Of a DNA stretch of 32,476 bases, positions 25,500 to 32,476 are shown one piece after another. Numbering within the stretch: position 1 is the stretch's first letter; the number at the start of each line of letters is the position of its first letter. Both the position numbers and the translations under genes were made by a program. This stretch comes from Halomonas organivorans (GTDB lineage: Bacteria; Pseudomonadota; Gammaproteobacteria; Pseudomonadales; Halomonadaceae), in assembly GCF_014192055.1 (NCBI RefSeq), contig NZ_JACHXM010000005.1:1-32476 (forward strand), given 5' to 3'. The notes below the pieces were generated by a model, which saw nothing but the letters and a program-made list of their open reading frames with translations, ran no database searches and was not told the origin of the DNA.

Positions 25500-27062
25500 A
25501 TGCGTCTGAGATTCCACTGCCAGAACCGCATCGGCATCCTGCGCGACATCGTCGCCCACTTCGCCGACTATGGCCTCAACGTCGCCCATGGCGAGGTCGG
25601 CGGCGAGCACGGTAATGCCATCTACCTGCACGTGCCCAACCTGCTCAACGCCCAGCTCGCCACCCTGAAGCCCGAGCTGGAGCGGGTGCCGGGCGTATTC
25701 GGGGTGCGGCGTGTCAGCCTGATGCCCAGCGAACGCCGGCACCTCGAGCTGGATGCCCTGCTGTCGTCGCTTTCCGATCCGGTGATGTCGATCGACATGG
25801 AGGGCCACCTGGTGGCCGCCAACCGGGCTGCCGGCCAACTGCTGGGGGTGCGCGTCGACGAGGTGCCGGGGCTGTCGCTGGACCGTTACCTGCCCGACCT
25901 GGACCTGCCGGCGCTGATCCGGCGCAACAATGCCCGGGTCAACGGCCTGAGGGTCAAGCTGCGCGACACCGTCTTCCTGGCCGACATCGCGCCGCTGCAC
26001 CGTGAGCATCAGGCGGATGTGGCGTCGCTGGCCGGCGCCGTGGTGACCCTGCACCGCGCCGACCGCATCGGCGAGCGCATCTACCAGGTGCAGCGTCAGG
26101 AGCTGCGCGGCTTCGAGTCGCTGTTCCAGGCCAGCCCCCGGCTCGAGGCGTTGATCCGCGAGGCGCGGCGCATGGCGCCGCTGGATGCGCCGCTGCTGAT
26201 CCAGGGCGAGACCGGTACCGGCAAGGAGCTGCTGGCCAGGGCCTGCCACCTGGCGAGCCCCCGTGGGCAGGCGCCGTTCATGGCGCTGAACTGCGCGGGT
26301 TTGCCCGAATCCATGGCCGAGACCGAGCTGTTCGGCTATGCGCCCGGGGCCTTCGAAGGGGCTCGGCCCGAAGGCAAGCTGGGGCTGCTGGAGCTGACTG
26401 CCGGCGGCACCATCTTTCTCGATGAGGTCGGAGAGACCAGCCCACGGATGCAGGTCAAGCTGCTGCGCTTCCTGCAGGACGGCGGCTTCCGGCGGGTGGG
26501 CAGCGACGAGGAGACTTATCTGGACGTGCGGGTGATCTGCGCCACCCAGCAGGACCTGCCGGCGCTGTGCGCCGCGGGCCGCTTCCGCCAGGACCTCTAT
26601 CACCGCCTCAACGTCCTGACCCTCAACGTGCCGCCATTGCGCGATTGCCTGGATGGCATCGAGGCCCTGGCGGCGCACTTCATCGACCGTGCCGCCACCC
26701 AGATCGGCTGTCCGCTGCCGAGTCTGTCGCCGGCCGCCGTGGTTCGGCTCTCCGCTTATCATTGGCCCGGGAATGTGCGCCAGCTGGAGAACGTGCTCTT
26801 TCAGGCGGTGTCGCTGTGCGAAGGCGGCGTCATCGAGCCGGCCCACCTGCGCCTGCCCGATGTGGGCCAGGCGCCTGGGCTCGCCGGCATCGACCTGGAC
26901 GGCTCGCTGGCCGATATCCTCGGCGAGGTGGAGCGCCGGGTGCTTTCCACCCTGTATCCGCAGCATCCCTCCAGCCGTCAGCTGGCCAAGCGGCTGGGGG
27001 TCTCCCACACCACCATCGCCAACAAGCTCAAGCGCCACGGGATCGGCACGGAGGATCCATGA
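25500..27062 (+). CDS. phhR: TyrR/PhhR-type transcriptional regulator of aromatic amino acid metabolism
   Basis: 520 aa. Order: an ACT domain (1-75, MRLRFHCQNRIGILRDIV), a PAS domain (about 80-190), an AAA+ domain of the NtrC type (about 205-430; Walker A GETGTGKE, 236-243; Walker B FLDEV, 306-310; arginine-rich RFRQDLYHRLNVL) and a C-terminal helix-turn-helix (SSRQLAKRLGVSHTTIANKL). The sigma-54 contact loop reads GAFEGA (283-288) instead of GAFTGA. That variant is what I recall for Pseudomonas PhhR and suggests it does not act as a normal sigma-54 activator. It is divergent from phhA and shares two TyrR boxes with it. An earlier in-frame start at 25404 would overlap box 2 and lacks family similarity. 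Confidence 0.94.
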   Translation: MRLRFHCQNRIGILRDIVAHFADYGLNVAHGEVGGEHGNAIYLHVPNLLNAQLATLKPELERVPGVFGVRRVSLMPSERRHLELDALLSSLSDPVMSIDMEGHLVAANRAAGQLLGVRVDEVPGLSLDRYLPDLDLPALIRRNNARVNGLRVKLRDTVFLADIAPLHREHQADVASLAGAVVTLHRADRIGERIYQVQRQELRGFESLFQASPRLEALIREARRMAPLDAPLLIQGETGTGKELLARACHLASPRGQAPFMALNCAGLPESMAETELFGYAPGAFEGARPEGKLGLLELTAGGTIFLDEVGETSPRMQVKLLRFLQDGGFRRVGSDEETYLDVRVICATQQDLPALCAAGRFRQDLYHRLNVLTLNVPPLRDCLDGIEALAAHFIDRAATQIGCPLPSLSPAAVVRLSAYHWPGNVRQLENVLFQAVSLCEGGVIEPAHLRLPDVGQAPGLAGIDLDGSLADILGEVERRVLSTLYPQHPSSRQLAKRLGVSHTTIANKLKRHGIGTEDP

Positions 27063-27670
27063 GCCTCGGGGAGCGAGGACGCCTGCCGACGTGGCTGAAG
27101 CTGGCGTTCACGCTGTGGATGCTGTTCTGGGCGCCGTCGGTGGCGCTGCGCATCGGCGTGCAGAACTACCTGTGGCTGTGCAATCTGGCCAACTTCCTGC
27201 TGCTGGTGGGGCTGTGGGCCGAGAGCCGGCGGTTGATCTCGATGCAGTGGCTGGCCTCGGCGCTGGTGGGCAGCCTCTGGGCGCTGGATGCCGGTGTCGC
27301 CTGGGCCAGCGGTTGGCATCCGATTGGCGGCACCGAGTACATGTTCGACGCGAGCATTCCGCTCTCGGTGCGGCTGCTGTCGCTGTATCACCTGGTGCTG
27401 CCGCTGGTGGCCGGTTTCGGCGTCGCTCGGCTGGGCTACGATGGCGCGGCGCTGGCGTGGCAGACGGCGCTGACCTGGGCGGCGATCCTCGCCGCCTGGG
27501 CGTTGACCGATCCCGCGCGCAACGTCAACTGGGTAGAGGGGCCCTTCGGCGCGTCCCAGGCCTGGCTGCCCGACGGGCTCTATGTCATCACGCTGATGCT
27601 GATATGGCCGCTGGTGCTCTATCTGCCGGTGCATCTGGCGACGTTGGCGCTGATGCGTCGGCAGCCATGA
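27059..27670 (+). CDS. Unknown multi-pass membrane protein
   Basis: 203 aa, not recognised. It has a short basic start (MSLGERGRLPTWLKL), then about six hydrophobic segments: residues about 13-30, 37-55, 62-82, 105-123, 130-150 and 175-195. Conserved-looking polar parts are NYLWLCNLANF, WAESRRLISMQW and DPARNVNWVEGPFG, which may face the bilayer edge. Its ATG overlaps the phhR stop by 4 bases with CGGAGG upstream, so it is translated with phhR. A role in aromatic amino acid transport or sensing is a guess from position. It ends 4 bases before the convergent recQ-type gene. Confidence 0.8.
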   Translation: MSLGERGRLPTWLKLAFTLWMLFWAPSVALRIGVQNYLWLCNLANFLLLVGLWAESRRLISMQWLASALVGSLWALDAGVAWASGWHPIGGTEYMFDASIPLSVRLLSLYHLVLPLVAGFGVARLGYDGAALAWQTALTWAAILAAWALTDPARNVNWVEGPFGASQAWLPDGLYVITLMLIWPLVLYLPVHLATLALMRRQP

Positions 27671-27674
27671 ACGA

Positions 27675-29624
27675 CTACCGGGACAGCCAGTCGCGTACCT
27701 CGCCGAACGGATAGGCCTCCAGCGCCGCGAAGCCGTCGAGCTGGCGCGCCTTGTGACGCGTCAGCCTCGGCGAGGTCAGTCCGCACAGGAAGCGGGCCAG
27801 CAGCGTCGGGGTGGCCGCCTCGGCTTCGCCGCCGGACGCCAGTCGCTCGCGCAGTGGGGCGATCAGCGTGGTGGCGTCCATCGAGGCGAGCGGCGCCGGC
27901 TCGGGCGGTAAGGGCAGCGAGGCGACCTGGCCGCGGCAGCCCGAGCAGTGGCCGCAATGTGCCGGCGCGGCGGCGTCGCCGAACCAGTCCGCCAGCCGGC
28001 GGGTCAGGCAGCCCTCGCCCTCGAACAGTGCCAACATGGCGTGCAGCCGCTCGATCTCGGCGCGCTCCTTGTCGACGAAGGCCCGGTGCAGCGCCTCGAC
28101 CAGGGCGTCGTCGACGGGGCGCAGCACCTCGAAGACTTCTGTCATCTGCTTGCTCTCCAGCGTGATCAGACCCTTGTCGGCGAAGTAGTCCAGGGCGGTG
28201 ATCACGCGCTGGCGAGAGGTGTCCAGCCCGCGCTCGGCGCCCAGCCGACCGAGGGCCTCGAGATCCAGTCGGTGCCAGGTGCGGGCCCTGGGCGAGGCCT
28301 CGAGGATCGCTTCCACGAAGGCCCGGCGCTCGCCCTGGAAGCGGGCGACCAGCGTCTCGGCGGGCTCTTCCAGGCGAAAGCGGTATTCGGCGAAGTAGCT
28401 GAAGCGGGGTCGAATCGTACCCTCCAGTTCGAGGCGGACCAGCAGCGTCTTGAGCGGCAGCGGGCGGATGTCGCTGTCCCGGGAAAGGGTATTGAGGGTG
28501 AACGCCCAGTCTTCGCCGGGGGCGGGCAGGGTCGCCGTCACCCGGGCGATGGCCGCGCGCTCGGGGGTGTCACCGTAGGTGAAGTTCTCCAGCACGCTGA
28601 GATGATCGCGGCCGGCCAGCATCAGGCACTCGGCGGGGGCGCCGTCGCGCCCGGCGCGGCCGATCTCCTGGCTGTAGTTCTCCACCGACTTGGGCAGGTC
28701 GAAGTGCACTACGCCGCGGATGTCCGACTTGTCGATACCCATGCCGAAGGCGATGGTGGCGACGATCACCGGCGTGCGCCCGGCCATGAAATCGTCCTGG
28801 CGACTAGCGCGGGTCTCGGCGTCGAGCCCGGCGTGATAGGCCGCAGCCGGCAGGCCGGCGGCCCCGAGATAGGCCGCCAGGCGCTCGGCGGTCTGCTGCA
28901 GGGTGACGTAGACCACGGTGGCGCCGGGGCTCGGCCCCTCGAGACGCGGGCGTAGCCAGTCGACCAGCCGGCGCGGGCGTTCGTCGGCCGGCACCGGTGC
29001 CACCTGCAGGTCCAGGTTGGGTCGATAGAAACCGGTGGCGATAACGTCTTCCGCCGCGATGGCGAAGTGGCGGCGCATGTCCTCGATCACCCGGGGCGTG
29101 GCGGTGGCGGTCAGCAGCAGCGTCTGGGGAATGCCGAGCTCGTGACGCGTCGTGGGCAGGGTCAGGTAGTCCGGGCGGAAGTTGTGGCCCCATTCGGAGA
29201 TGCAGTGGGCCTCGTCGACCACCAGCAGCGAGATCGGCACGCGGCGGATGAAGGCGCGGAAGCGCTCGTTCTTGAGCCGCTCCACCGAGACCATCAGGAT
29301 GCGGATCTCGCCGCGGGCCACGCCGTCCATCACCGCCCGGGCCTCGTCCTTGCTCTGGGAGGAGTCTAGGCTCGCGGCGGCGATCCCGTGGCGTTTCAGG
29401 AACGCCAGCTGATCCTGCATCAGCGCCAGCAGCGGCGAGACCACCAGCGTCAGGTGCGGCAGGTGCAGGGCGGAGAGCTGATAGCACAGCGACTTGCCGG
29501 AGCCGGTGGGGAAGATGGCGGCGGCCGAGCGGCCGTCGACCACCGCCTCGATCACCGGGCGCTGGCCGGGGCGAAAGTCGGCATAGCCGAAGACGCGGGC
29601 GAGGGTCTGGTCGATGGCGTTCAT
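27675..29624 (-). CDS. RecQ family ATP-dependent DNA helicase
   Basis: 649 aa superfamily 2 3'-5' DNA helicase of the RecQ family. Motif 0 is YADFRPGQRPVIEAVV, Walker A is PTGSGKS (39-45), and motif II is DEAH (137-140) followed by the RecQ aromatic loop CISEWGHNFRPDY. Motif VI is SQEIGRAGRDG. The zinc-binding cysteines are in the C-terminal GCLTRRLADWF...HCGHCSGC region. No HRDC domain is evident, and the tail after the zinc site is of unknown function, so this may be a RecQ paralogue rather than RecQ itself. The ATG at 29624 directly precedes MNAIDQTLARVFGYADF; longer in-frame readings run into the divergent gene. It is divergent from the SMC-like operon, 114 bases away. Confidence 0.92.
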   Translation of the reverse strand: MNAIDQTLARVFGYADFRPGQRPVIEAVVDGRSAAAIFPTGSGKSLCYQLSALHLPHLTLVVSPLLALMQDQLAFLKRHGIAAASLDSSQSKDEARAVMDGVARGEIRILMVSVERLKNERFRAFIRRVPISLLVVDEAHCISEWGHNFRPDYLTLPTTRHELGIPQTLLLTATATPRVIEDMRRHFAIAAEDVIATGFYRPNLDLQVAPVPADERPRRLVDWLRPRLEGPSPGATVVYVTLQQTAERLAAYLGAAGLPAAAYHAGLDAETRASRQDDFMAGRTPVIVATIAFGMGIDKSDIRGVVHFDLPKSVENYSQEIGRAGRDGAPAECLMLAGRDHLSVLENFTYGDTPERAAIARVTATLPAPGEDWAFTLNTLSRDSDIRPLPLKTLLVRLELEGTIRPRFSYFAEYRFRLEEPAETLVARFQGERRAFVEAILEASPRARTWHRLDLEALGRLGAERGLDTSRQRVITALDYFADKGLITLESKQMTEVFEVLRPVDDALVEALHRAFVDKERAEIERLHAMLALFEGEGCLTRRLADWFGDAAAPAHCGHCSGCRGQVASLPLPPEPAPLASMDATTLIAPLRERLASGGEAEAATPTLLARFLCGLTSPRLTRHKARQLDGFAALEAYPFGEVRDWLSR

Positions 29625-29678
29625 GGCGGCTCCGGGTGAGGTGGGGATGGGGCCCAAGGATACACGTCGAGACCGGTC

Positions 29679-29708
29679 ATGACCCGCGGTGCCAGGTGTT
29701 GGCATAAT
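29679..29708 (+). promoter_or_regulatory. Possible promoter of the SMC-like operon
   Basis: CATAAT at 29703-29708 (5 of 6 to TATAAT) with ATGACC at 29679-29684 (4 of 6 to TTGACA) and an 18-bp spacer lies 30 bases before the first gene of the operon, in the 114-bp gap to the divergent helicase gene. Confidence 0.4.
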
Positions 29709-29738
29709 GGGGCGTTTTCGGCCTGGAAAGGATGCCCC

Positions 29739-31229
29739 ATGACCGCCTGGAGCCAGTTGCTCGTCGCCACCGCACGGCTGATCGACCTCCACGACAGCGC
29801 CCACGACCCGGGGTCCCCCTTCGTGCAGGTCAGCCAGGAACAGCGGCGCGGCTGGCGCGACGGCTACTGGCTGGACCTCGGCTGCCTGCTGCTGGAATAT
29901 CTGCTGGACGTGGATTTCGCCACCAACAGCGCCTTCGTCTCCCAGGGGCGCTGCCTGGCCTGGCTGCGCGATACCTACCCCGCGCTGTCCCATGACGACC
30001 TGACGTTCGTGATCAACCTGCTGGCCACGCCCACCGAGCTGCACTTTCGTCAGGCGTCCCCGTTGCCGGACGCTCGTCAGGCGTCTTCGGGGGCGAGCGT
30101 GCGCGAGGCCAGCCTAACGCCGGGCGAGTCCCGAGGCGCCGACGATCCGACTGCCGCGCGCGGCGCGCGCAGTACCAAGCGCACCGCGCTGATCGAGAAG
30201 CAGGGCCAGACCGGCCAGGTGCGTCTCACCCCCAGCGGGCGCCAGGCGGTGACCCTGGCCGGCCAGGTCGAGGACCTGCTGTATTCCGAGTACGACGCCG
30301 CCAAGGTGCTGGCGGCCCTGGCCCGGGACGATTTCGCGCGCATTCCCGACATCACCAACCAGATCCTGCTGGCCATCCGCGCCCTGACCCAGGAGCTGCG
30401 CCGGGTGCGCGAGAATCCCACCCGGGAGGGCAAGCTCGCCGCGCTGATGGACAACGAGCGCCATTATCACAATGCCTTGTCGAGCATCCAGCGGACCCTG
30501 CTCGACGCCCGCGCCCAGCTCGGCACGCCGCGGCTGTTGGAGCGCTTCGAGGCCTGGCGCGAGGCTCAGTCCGAGGAGTGGGACCTGCGCATGCTCTCCG
30601 GGGCCATCGGTCGGGTGCTTACCGCCATCGAGAACCTCTCGCGCCGCCTCGCCGAGCTACTCGCCGACATCGCCGAGGGCCGCATCCAGTCGATGGGCGT
30701 GGTGGATTTCGCCGACCTGGCCCGCGGGCTGCTGGCGGCCTCGCCGGACGCCGGCCTCCGGGCGGCCCTGGTCGAGCGGCTGATGCCCTTCCAGCAGGCG
30801 GTCTGCGTGCCGCGGCTGGCACCGTTGGTACCGCTGCTCGAGACGCGTCGCGCCGAGACCAGCCATGCCGCCCTGGTATTCGATGAATCCGCCGACGATC
30901 CGCCCCGGGATCCGCTGCTGGCCCGCTTCCTCGAGGCGCAGGGGCCGGCGCTGAGCCGCCGGGTGCGCCAGGCGCCGCTGTCGTTGCCCGAGGCGCTGAG
31001 CGAAGGCTGGCATCGTTTCGAGGATGCCGACTGCCTGCCCCAGCTGCTCAACGTCTTCGTCGACGCCCAGCAGCTCGACGAGGCCCTGGCGGTGGGCATC
31101 GAGGAGCGCGCCTTCCGGCTGTCGCTGCCCGATGGTCGCTGCATCGAAGGTGCGGTGACGCCCAGCCTGAGGCTCGTCGCCGCGATGGCCGATGCCCCCC
31201 TTGCCATGCAACAGGACACCCCACGATGA
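29739..31229 (+). CDS. Putative MukF/JetA-like kleisin subunit of an SMC-like system
   Basis: 496 aa. I assign this mainly by position: it is first in a set whose third gene begins like a Muk/Mks/Jet-type SMC ATPase, the order of kleisin, MukE-like, MukB-like in Mks and Wadjet loci. The sequence fits a helical kleisin: a probable winged-helix start (WLDLGCLLLEYLLDVDF), a charged linker near 115-165, then long charged helices (DFARIPDITNQILLAIRAL; ENPTREGKLAALMDNERHYH; LSRRLAELLADIAEGRIQSM). GGAAAGGAT at 29725-29733 precedes ATG 29739. The stop overlaps the next start (ATGA). No catalytic motif is visible. A Wadjet defence or a chromosome-handling role is open. Confidence 0.6.
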   Translation: MTAWSQLLVATARLIDLHDSAHDPGSPFVQVSQEQRRGWRDGYWLDLGCLLLEYLLDVDFATNSAFVSQGRCLAWLRDTYPALSHDDLTFVINLLATPTELHFRQASPLPDARQASSGASVREASLTPGESRGADDPTAARGARSTKRTALIEKQGQTGQVRLTPSGRQAVTLAGQVEDLLYSEYDAAKVLAALARDDFARIPDITNQILLAIRALTQELRRVRENPTREGKLAALMDNERHYHNALSSIQRTLLDARAQLGTPRLLERFEAWREAQSEEWDLRMLSGAIGRVLTAIENLSRRLAELLADIAEGRIQSMGVVDFADLARGLLAASPDAGLRAALVERLMPFQQAVCVPRLAPLVPLLETRRAETSHAALVFDESADDPPRDPLLARFLEAQGPALSRRVRQAPLSLPEALSEGWHRFEDADCLPQLLNVFVDAQQLDEALAVGIEERAFRLSLPDGRCIEGAVTPSLRLVAAMADAPLAMQQDTPR

Positions 31230-32035
31230 ACATGACCGAGATGGGCGAGGTGGTCGCCTACCTGCTGCGCTACCGCTGTGCCGAGCGCCAACCGGCCAGC
31301 GGGCGCAAGCGCCGTGCCGCCCGCGAGGGCCAGCTCTCCGAGCGCGACGTCTGCGCGCTGATCGACGATGCCGGCGACGCCGAGCGCGAGGCGCTGCGCG
31401 ACTTCCTGGCCGGGCAGGGGCTGCGGCTGCGAGTCCTCGAGGCCGGCGACTACCCGGGCATCGCCCCGGGCAGCCGCTACTATGCGCTGTTGCCGGACCC
31501 TGAGCTCGAGCAGCCGCCGCTCTACACTCGCGAGCCGGTGTTCGAAGCGCTCAAGCTGCGCCAGGAGAGCCGCGGCGAGCTGGCCCAATGGTACCTGCAG
31601 CTGTGGCTGCTGATGCACACCCTGCTCTATACCCGCTACAACCGGGCGCTGTCCGACGTCAGCCGCTATCAGGAGGCGACCTTCACCGCCGCCGAGCTGG
31701 TGGAGCTGCTGCGCGACCAGCTCGAGACCCTGCGCGGGCTGGGCGACTCGGCGCCGGAGGCCAACCTCTCGCTGCTCGACGAGCGCGGCGAGGACATCAG
31801 CCGCCGGGTGCGGGCCTTCATCGACCTGCAGGTGCGAGCCGGACTGCTCGAGGCGCTGCGCGAGCCCGGCGACGAGGGCGGCGAGGTCTGGCAGCAGTCG
31901 CTGCTCGGCGCGCTGGAGAGCGAGCAGATCGGCATCCACCAGCTGGGCCACCTTCAGGCCCTGGCGGAAGGACGAGCCGCGCCCTGCGAGGACGCGGAGC
32001 GGGAAGCGGCCGCCGCCGAGGAGGGCCGGGCATGA
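31226..32035 (+). CDS. Putative MukE/JetB-like (KITE) subunit
   Basis: 269 aa, mostly helical and acidic. By place and size it fits the MukE/MksE/JetB subunit, a winged-helix dimer that binds the kleisin. The N-terminus is MNMTEMGEVVAYLLRYRC, and the middle has a Trp/Tyr-rich helix (LAQWYLQLWLLMHTLLYTRY) and paired repeats of charged helices. The C-terminus ends with an alanine/glutamate tail AAAAEEGRA. The start ATG overlaps the preceding stop by 4 bases (ATGA); an alternative Met is two codons on. The last 17 coding bases before the overlap recur before each repeat copy downstream. Direct family recognition is moderate. Confidence 0.6.
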   Translation: MNMTEMGEVVAYLLRYRCAERQPASGRKRRAAREGQLSERDVCALIDDAGDAEREALRDFLAGQGLRLRVLEAGDYPGIAPGSRYYALLPDPELEQPPLYTREPVFEALKLRQESRGELAQWYLQLWLLMHTLLYTRYNRALSDVSRYQEATFTAAELVELLRDQLETLRGLGDSAPEANLSLLDERGEDISRRVRAFIDLQVRAGLLEALREPGDEGGEVWQQSLLGALESEQIGIHQLGHLQALAEGRAAPCEDAEREAAAAEEGRA

Positions 32036-32211
32036 GCGTGATCAACCGCATCGAGGTGGCCAACCTGCTCAACAAGCACGGCGACGTGGCGTCTCCCAGG
32101 GAGGCCAAGATGCGCCATCTGCTGCTGGACCTGCGTGGCCAGTCCAGCGCCATCAGCATGGAGAACGGGGTCGGCGGAGATAGCGCGCTGGCCGAGGAGG
32201 GCCGGGCATGA
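32032..32211 (+). CDS. Truncated SMC-like ATPase N-terminus, copy 1
   Basis: 59 aa. It begins MSVINRIEVANLLNKHGD and reads through HLLLDLRGQSSAISMENGVG, the opening strand and pre-P-loop of a Muk/Jet-type SMC ATPase. Where the Walker A lysine and Ser/Thr should follow GVG, it reads GDSALAEEGRA and stops. It has R23 where the other copies have W23. ATG 32032 overlaps the preceding stop by 4 bases and has GAGGAGG upstream. The copy has lost the rest of the gene, so it cannot be an ATPase by itself. Whether it is made is unknown. Confidence 0.7.
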   Translation: MSVINRIEVANLLNKHGDVASPREAKMRHLLLDLRGQSSAISMENGVGGDSALAEEGRA

Positions 32212-32399
32212 GCGTGATCAACCGCATCGAGGTGGCCAACCTGCTCAACAAGCACGGCGACGTGGCGTCTCCCTGGGAGGCCAAGATGCGCCATCTGCTG
32301 CTGGACCTGCGCGGCCAGTCCAGCGCCATCAGCATGGAGAACGGGGTCGGCCGAGATAGCGCGCTGGCCGAGGCGCGCGCCGAGGAGGGCCGGGCATGA
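32208..32399 (+). CDS. Truncated SMC-like ATPase N-terminus, copy 2
   Basis: 63 aa. Near-identical to copy 1, with W23 instead of R23 and the P-loop region GVGRDSALAEARAEEGRA before the stop. The extra four residues come from a 12-base insertion. It starts with an ATGA overlap on copy 1, in another frame, with the same GAGGAGG binding site. As in copy 1, the Walker A lysine is absent. Confidence 0.7.
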   Translation: MSVINRIEVANLLNKHGDVASPWEAKMRHLLLDLRGQSSAISMENGVGRDSALAEARAEEGRA

Positions 32400-32476
32400 G
32401 CGTGATCAACCGCATCGAGGTGGCCAACCTGCTCAACAAGCACGGCGACGTGGCGTCTCCCTGGGAGGCCAAGATG
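32396..32476 (+). CDS. SMC-like ATPase start, copy 3, cut by the window edge
   Basis: The first 27 codons are identical in protein to copy 2 (MSVINRIEVANLLNKHGD, then VASPWEAKM). It starts with an ATGA overlap on copy 2. It could be a further truncated copy or the full-length MukB/MksB/JetC-like gene; the window ends before this can be told. Confidence 0.65.
   Translation, partial: MSVINRIEVANLLNKHGDVASPWEAKM

Larger units (their letters stand above)
32015..32476 (+). repeat. Tandem repeat of the SMC ATPase gene start (units of 176 and 188 bp)
   Basis: Units begin at 32015, 32191 and 32379, each with the identical 17-base start GCCGAGGAGGGCCGGGC followed by the same ATG and N-terminal coding sequence. 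Unit 1 is 176 bp, unit 2 is 188 bp (12 bases longer near its end) and unit 3 is cut by the window edge after 98 bp. The copies differ at few bases: A/T at 32098 against 32274, T/C in the CTGCGYGG stretch, G/C in the P-loop region and the 12-bp insertion. Confidence 0.95.

Noticed and set aside
29625..30044. N-terminal extension of the RecQ-type helicase
   Set aside because: The open frame continues 140 codons upstream of 29624, but it runs antisense to the SMC-like operon start, has no domain, and RecQ homology begins right after the ATG at 29624.

Overview
The window looks like a chromosomal segment of a high-GC gammaproteobacterium, most likely a member of the Halomonadaceae (Halomonas group). 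The inference rests on the gene order leuB-asd-fimV-truA-trpFBA-accD-folC-dedD-cvpA-purF-metZ, which is the pseudomonad/oceanospirillid arrangement, on a Pseudomonas-type phhA-phhB-tyrB cluster with a divergent phhR regulator, and on the strong GC bias of third codon positions. I could not run a similarity search, so the genus is an inference.

Region 1 (1-15185) is housekeeping and all on the + strand. It holds leucine synthesis (leuB), aspartate semialdehyde dehydrogenase (asd), a FimV-type LysM hub protein, tRNA pseudouridine synthase TruA, the last three tryptophan steps (trpF, trpB, trpA), acetyl-CoA carboxylase beta subunit, folylpolyglutamate synthase, a SPOR-domain division protein, CvpA, PurF and a sulfhydrylase (metZ). 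Many of these are joined by 4-8 nt overlaps or short gaps. Region 2 (15186-22437) is a set of small units: a cytochrome b561/YceI pair, a 2-oxoglutarate/iron dioxygenase on the - strand, a PAS-GGDEF-EAL protein, a MATE exporter, and a D-amino-acid dehydrogenase behind an AT-rich leader.

Region 3 (22438-27670) handles aromatic amino acids. PhhA makes tyrosine from phenylalanine, PhhB recycles its pterin cofactor, and the TyrB/PhhC aminotransferase removes the amino group. All three are on the - strand. The TyrR-type regulator PhhR is read in the opposite direction, and two nearly identical 18-bp TyrR-like boxes lie in inverted orientation between the two units. A small unknown membrane protein overlaps the end of phhR. 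Between dadA and tyrB lies a roughly 300-base hairpin-rich stretch with no convincing gene.

Region 4 (27675-32476) has a RecQ-type helicase on the - strand and a divergent three-part operon resembling the MukF-MukE-MukB / Mks / Wadjet (JetABC) SMC complexes: a putative kleisin-like subunit, a putative MukE/KITE-like subunit and the start of the SMC-like ATPase. The start of the ATPase gene is repeated in tandem. Two complete copies end at a stop codon just after a damaged ATP-binding loop, and a third runs off the window. Every copy begins with an ATGA overlap on the previous stop, so the reading frame rotates from copy to copy. This is the most unusual structure in the window.

Both ends of the window lie inside tandem repeats (a heptamer array on the left, the ATPase-start array on the right), which suggests an assembly contig broken at repeats.
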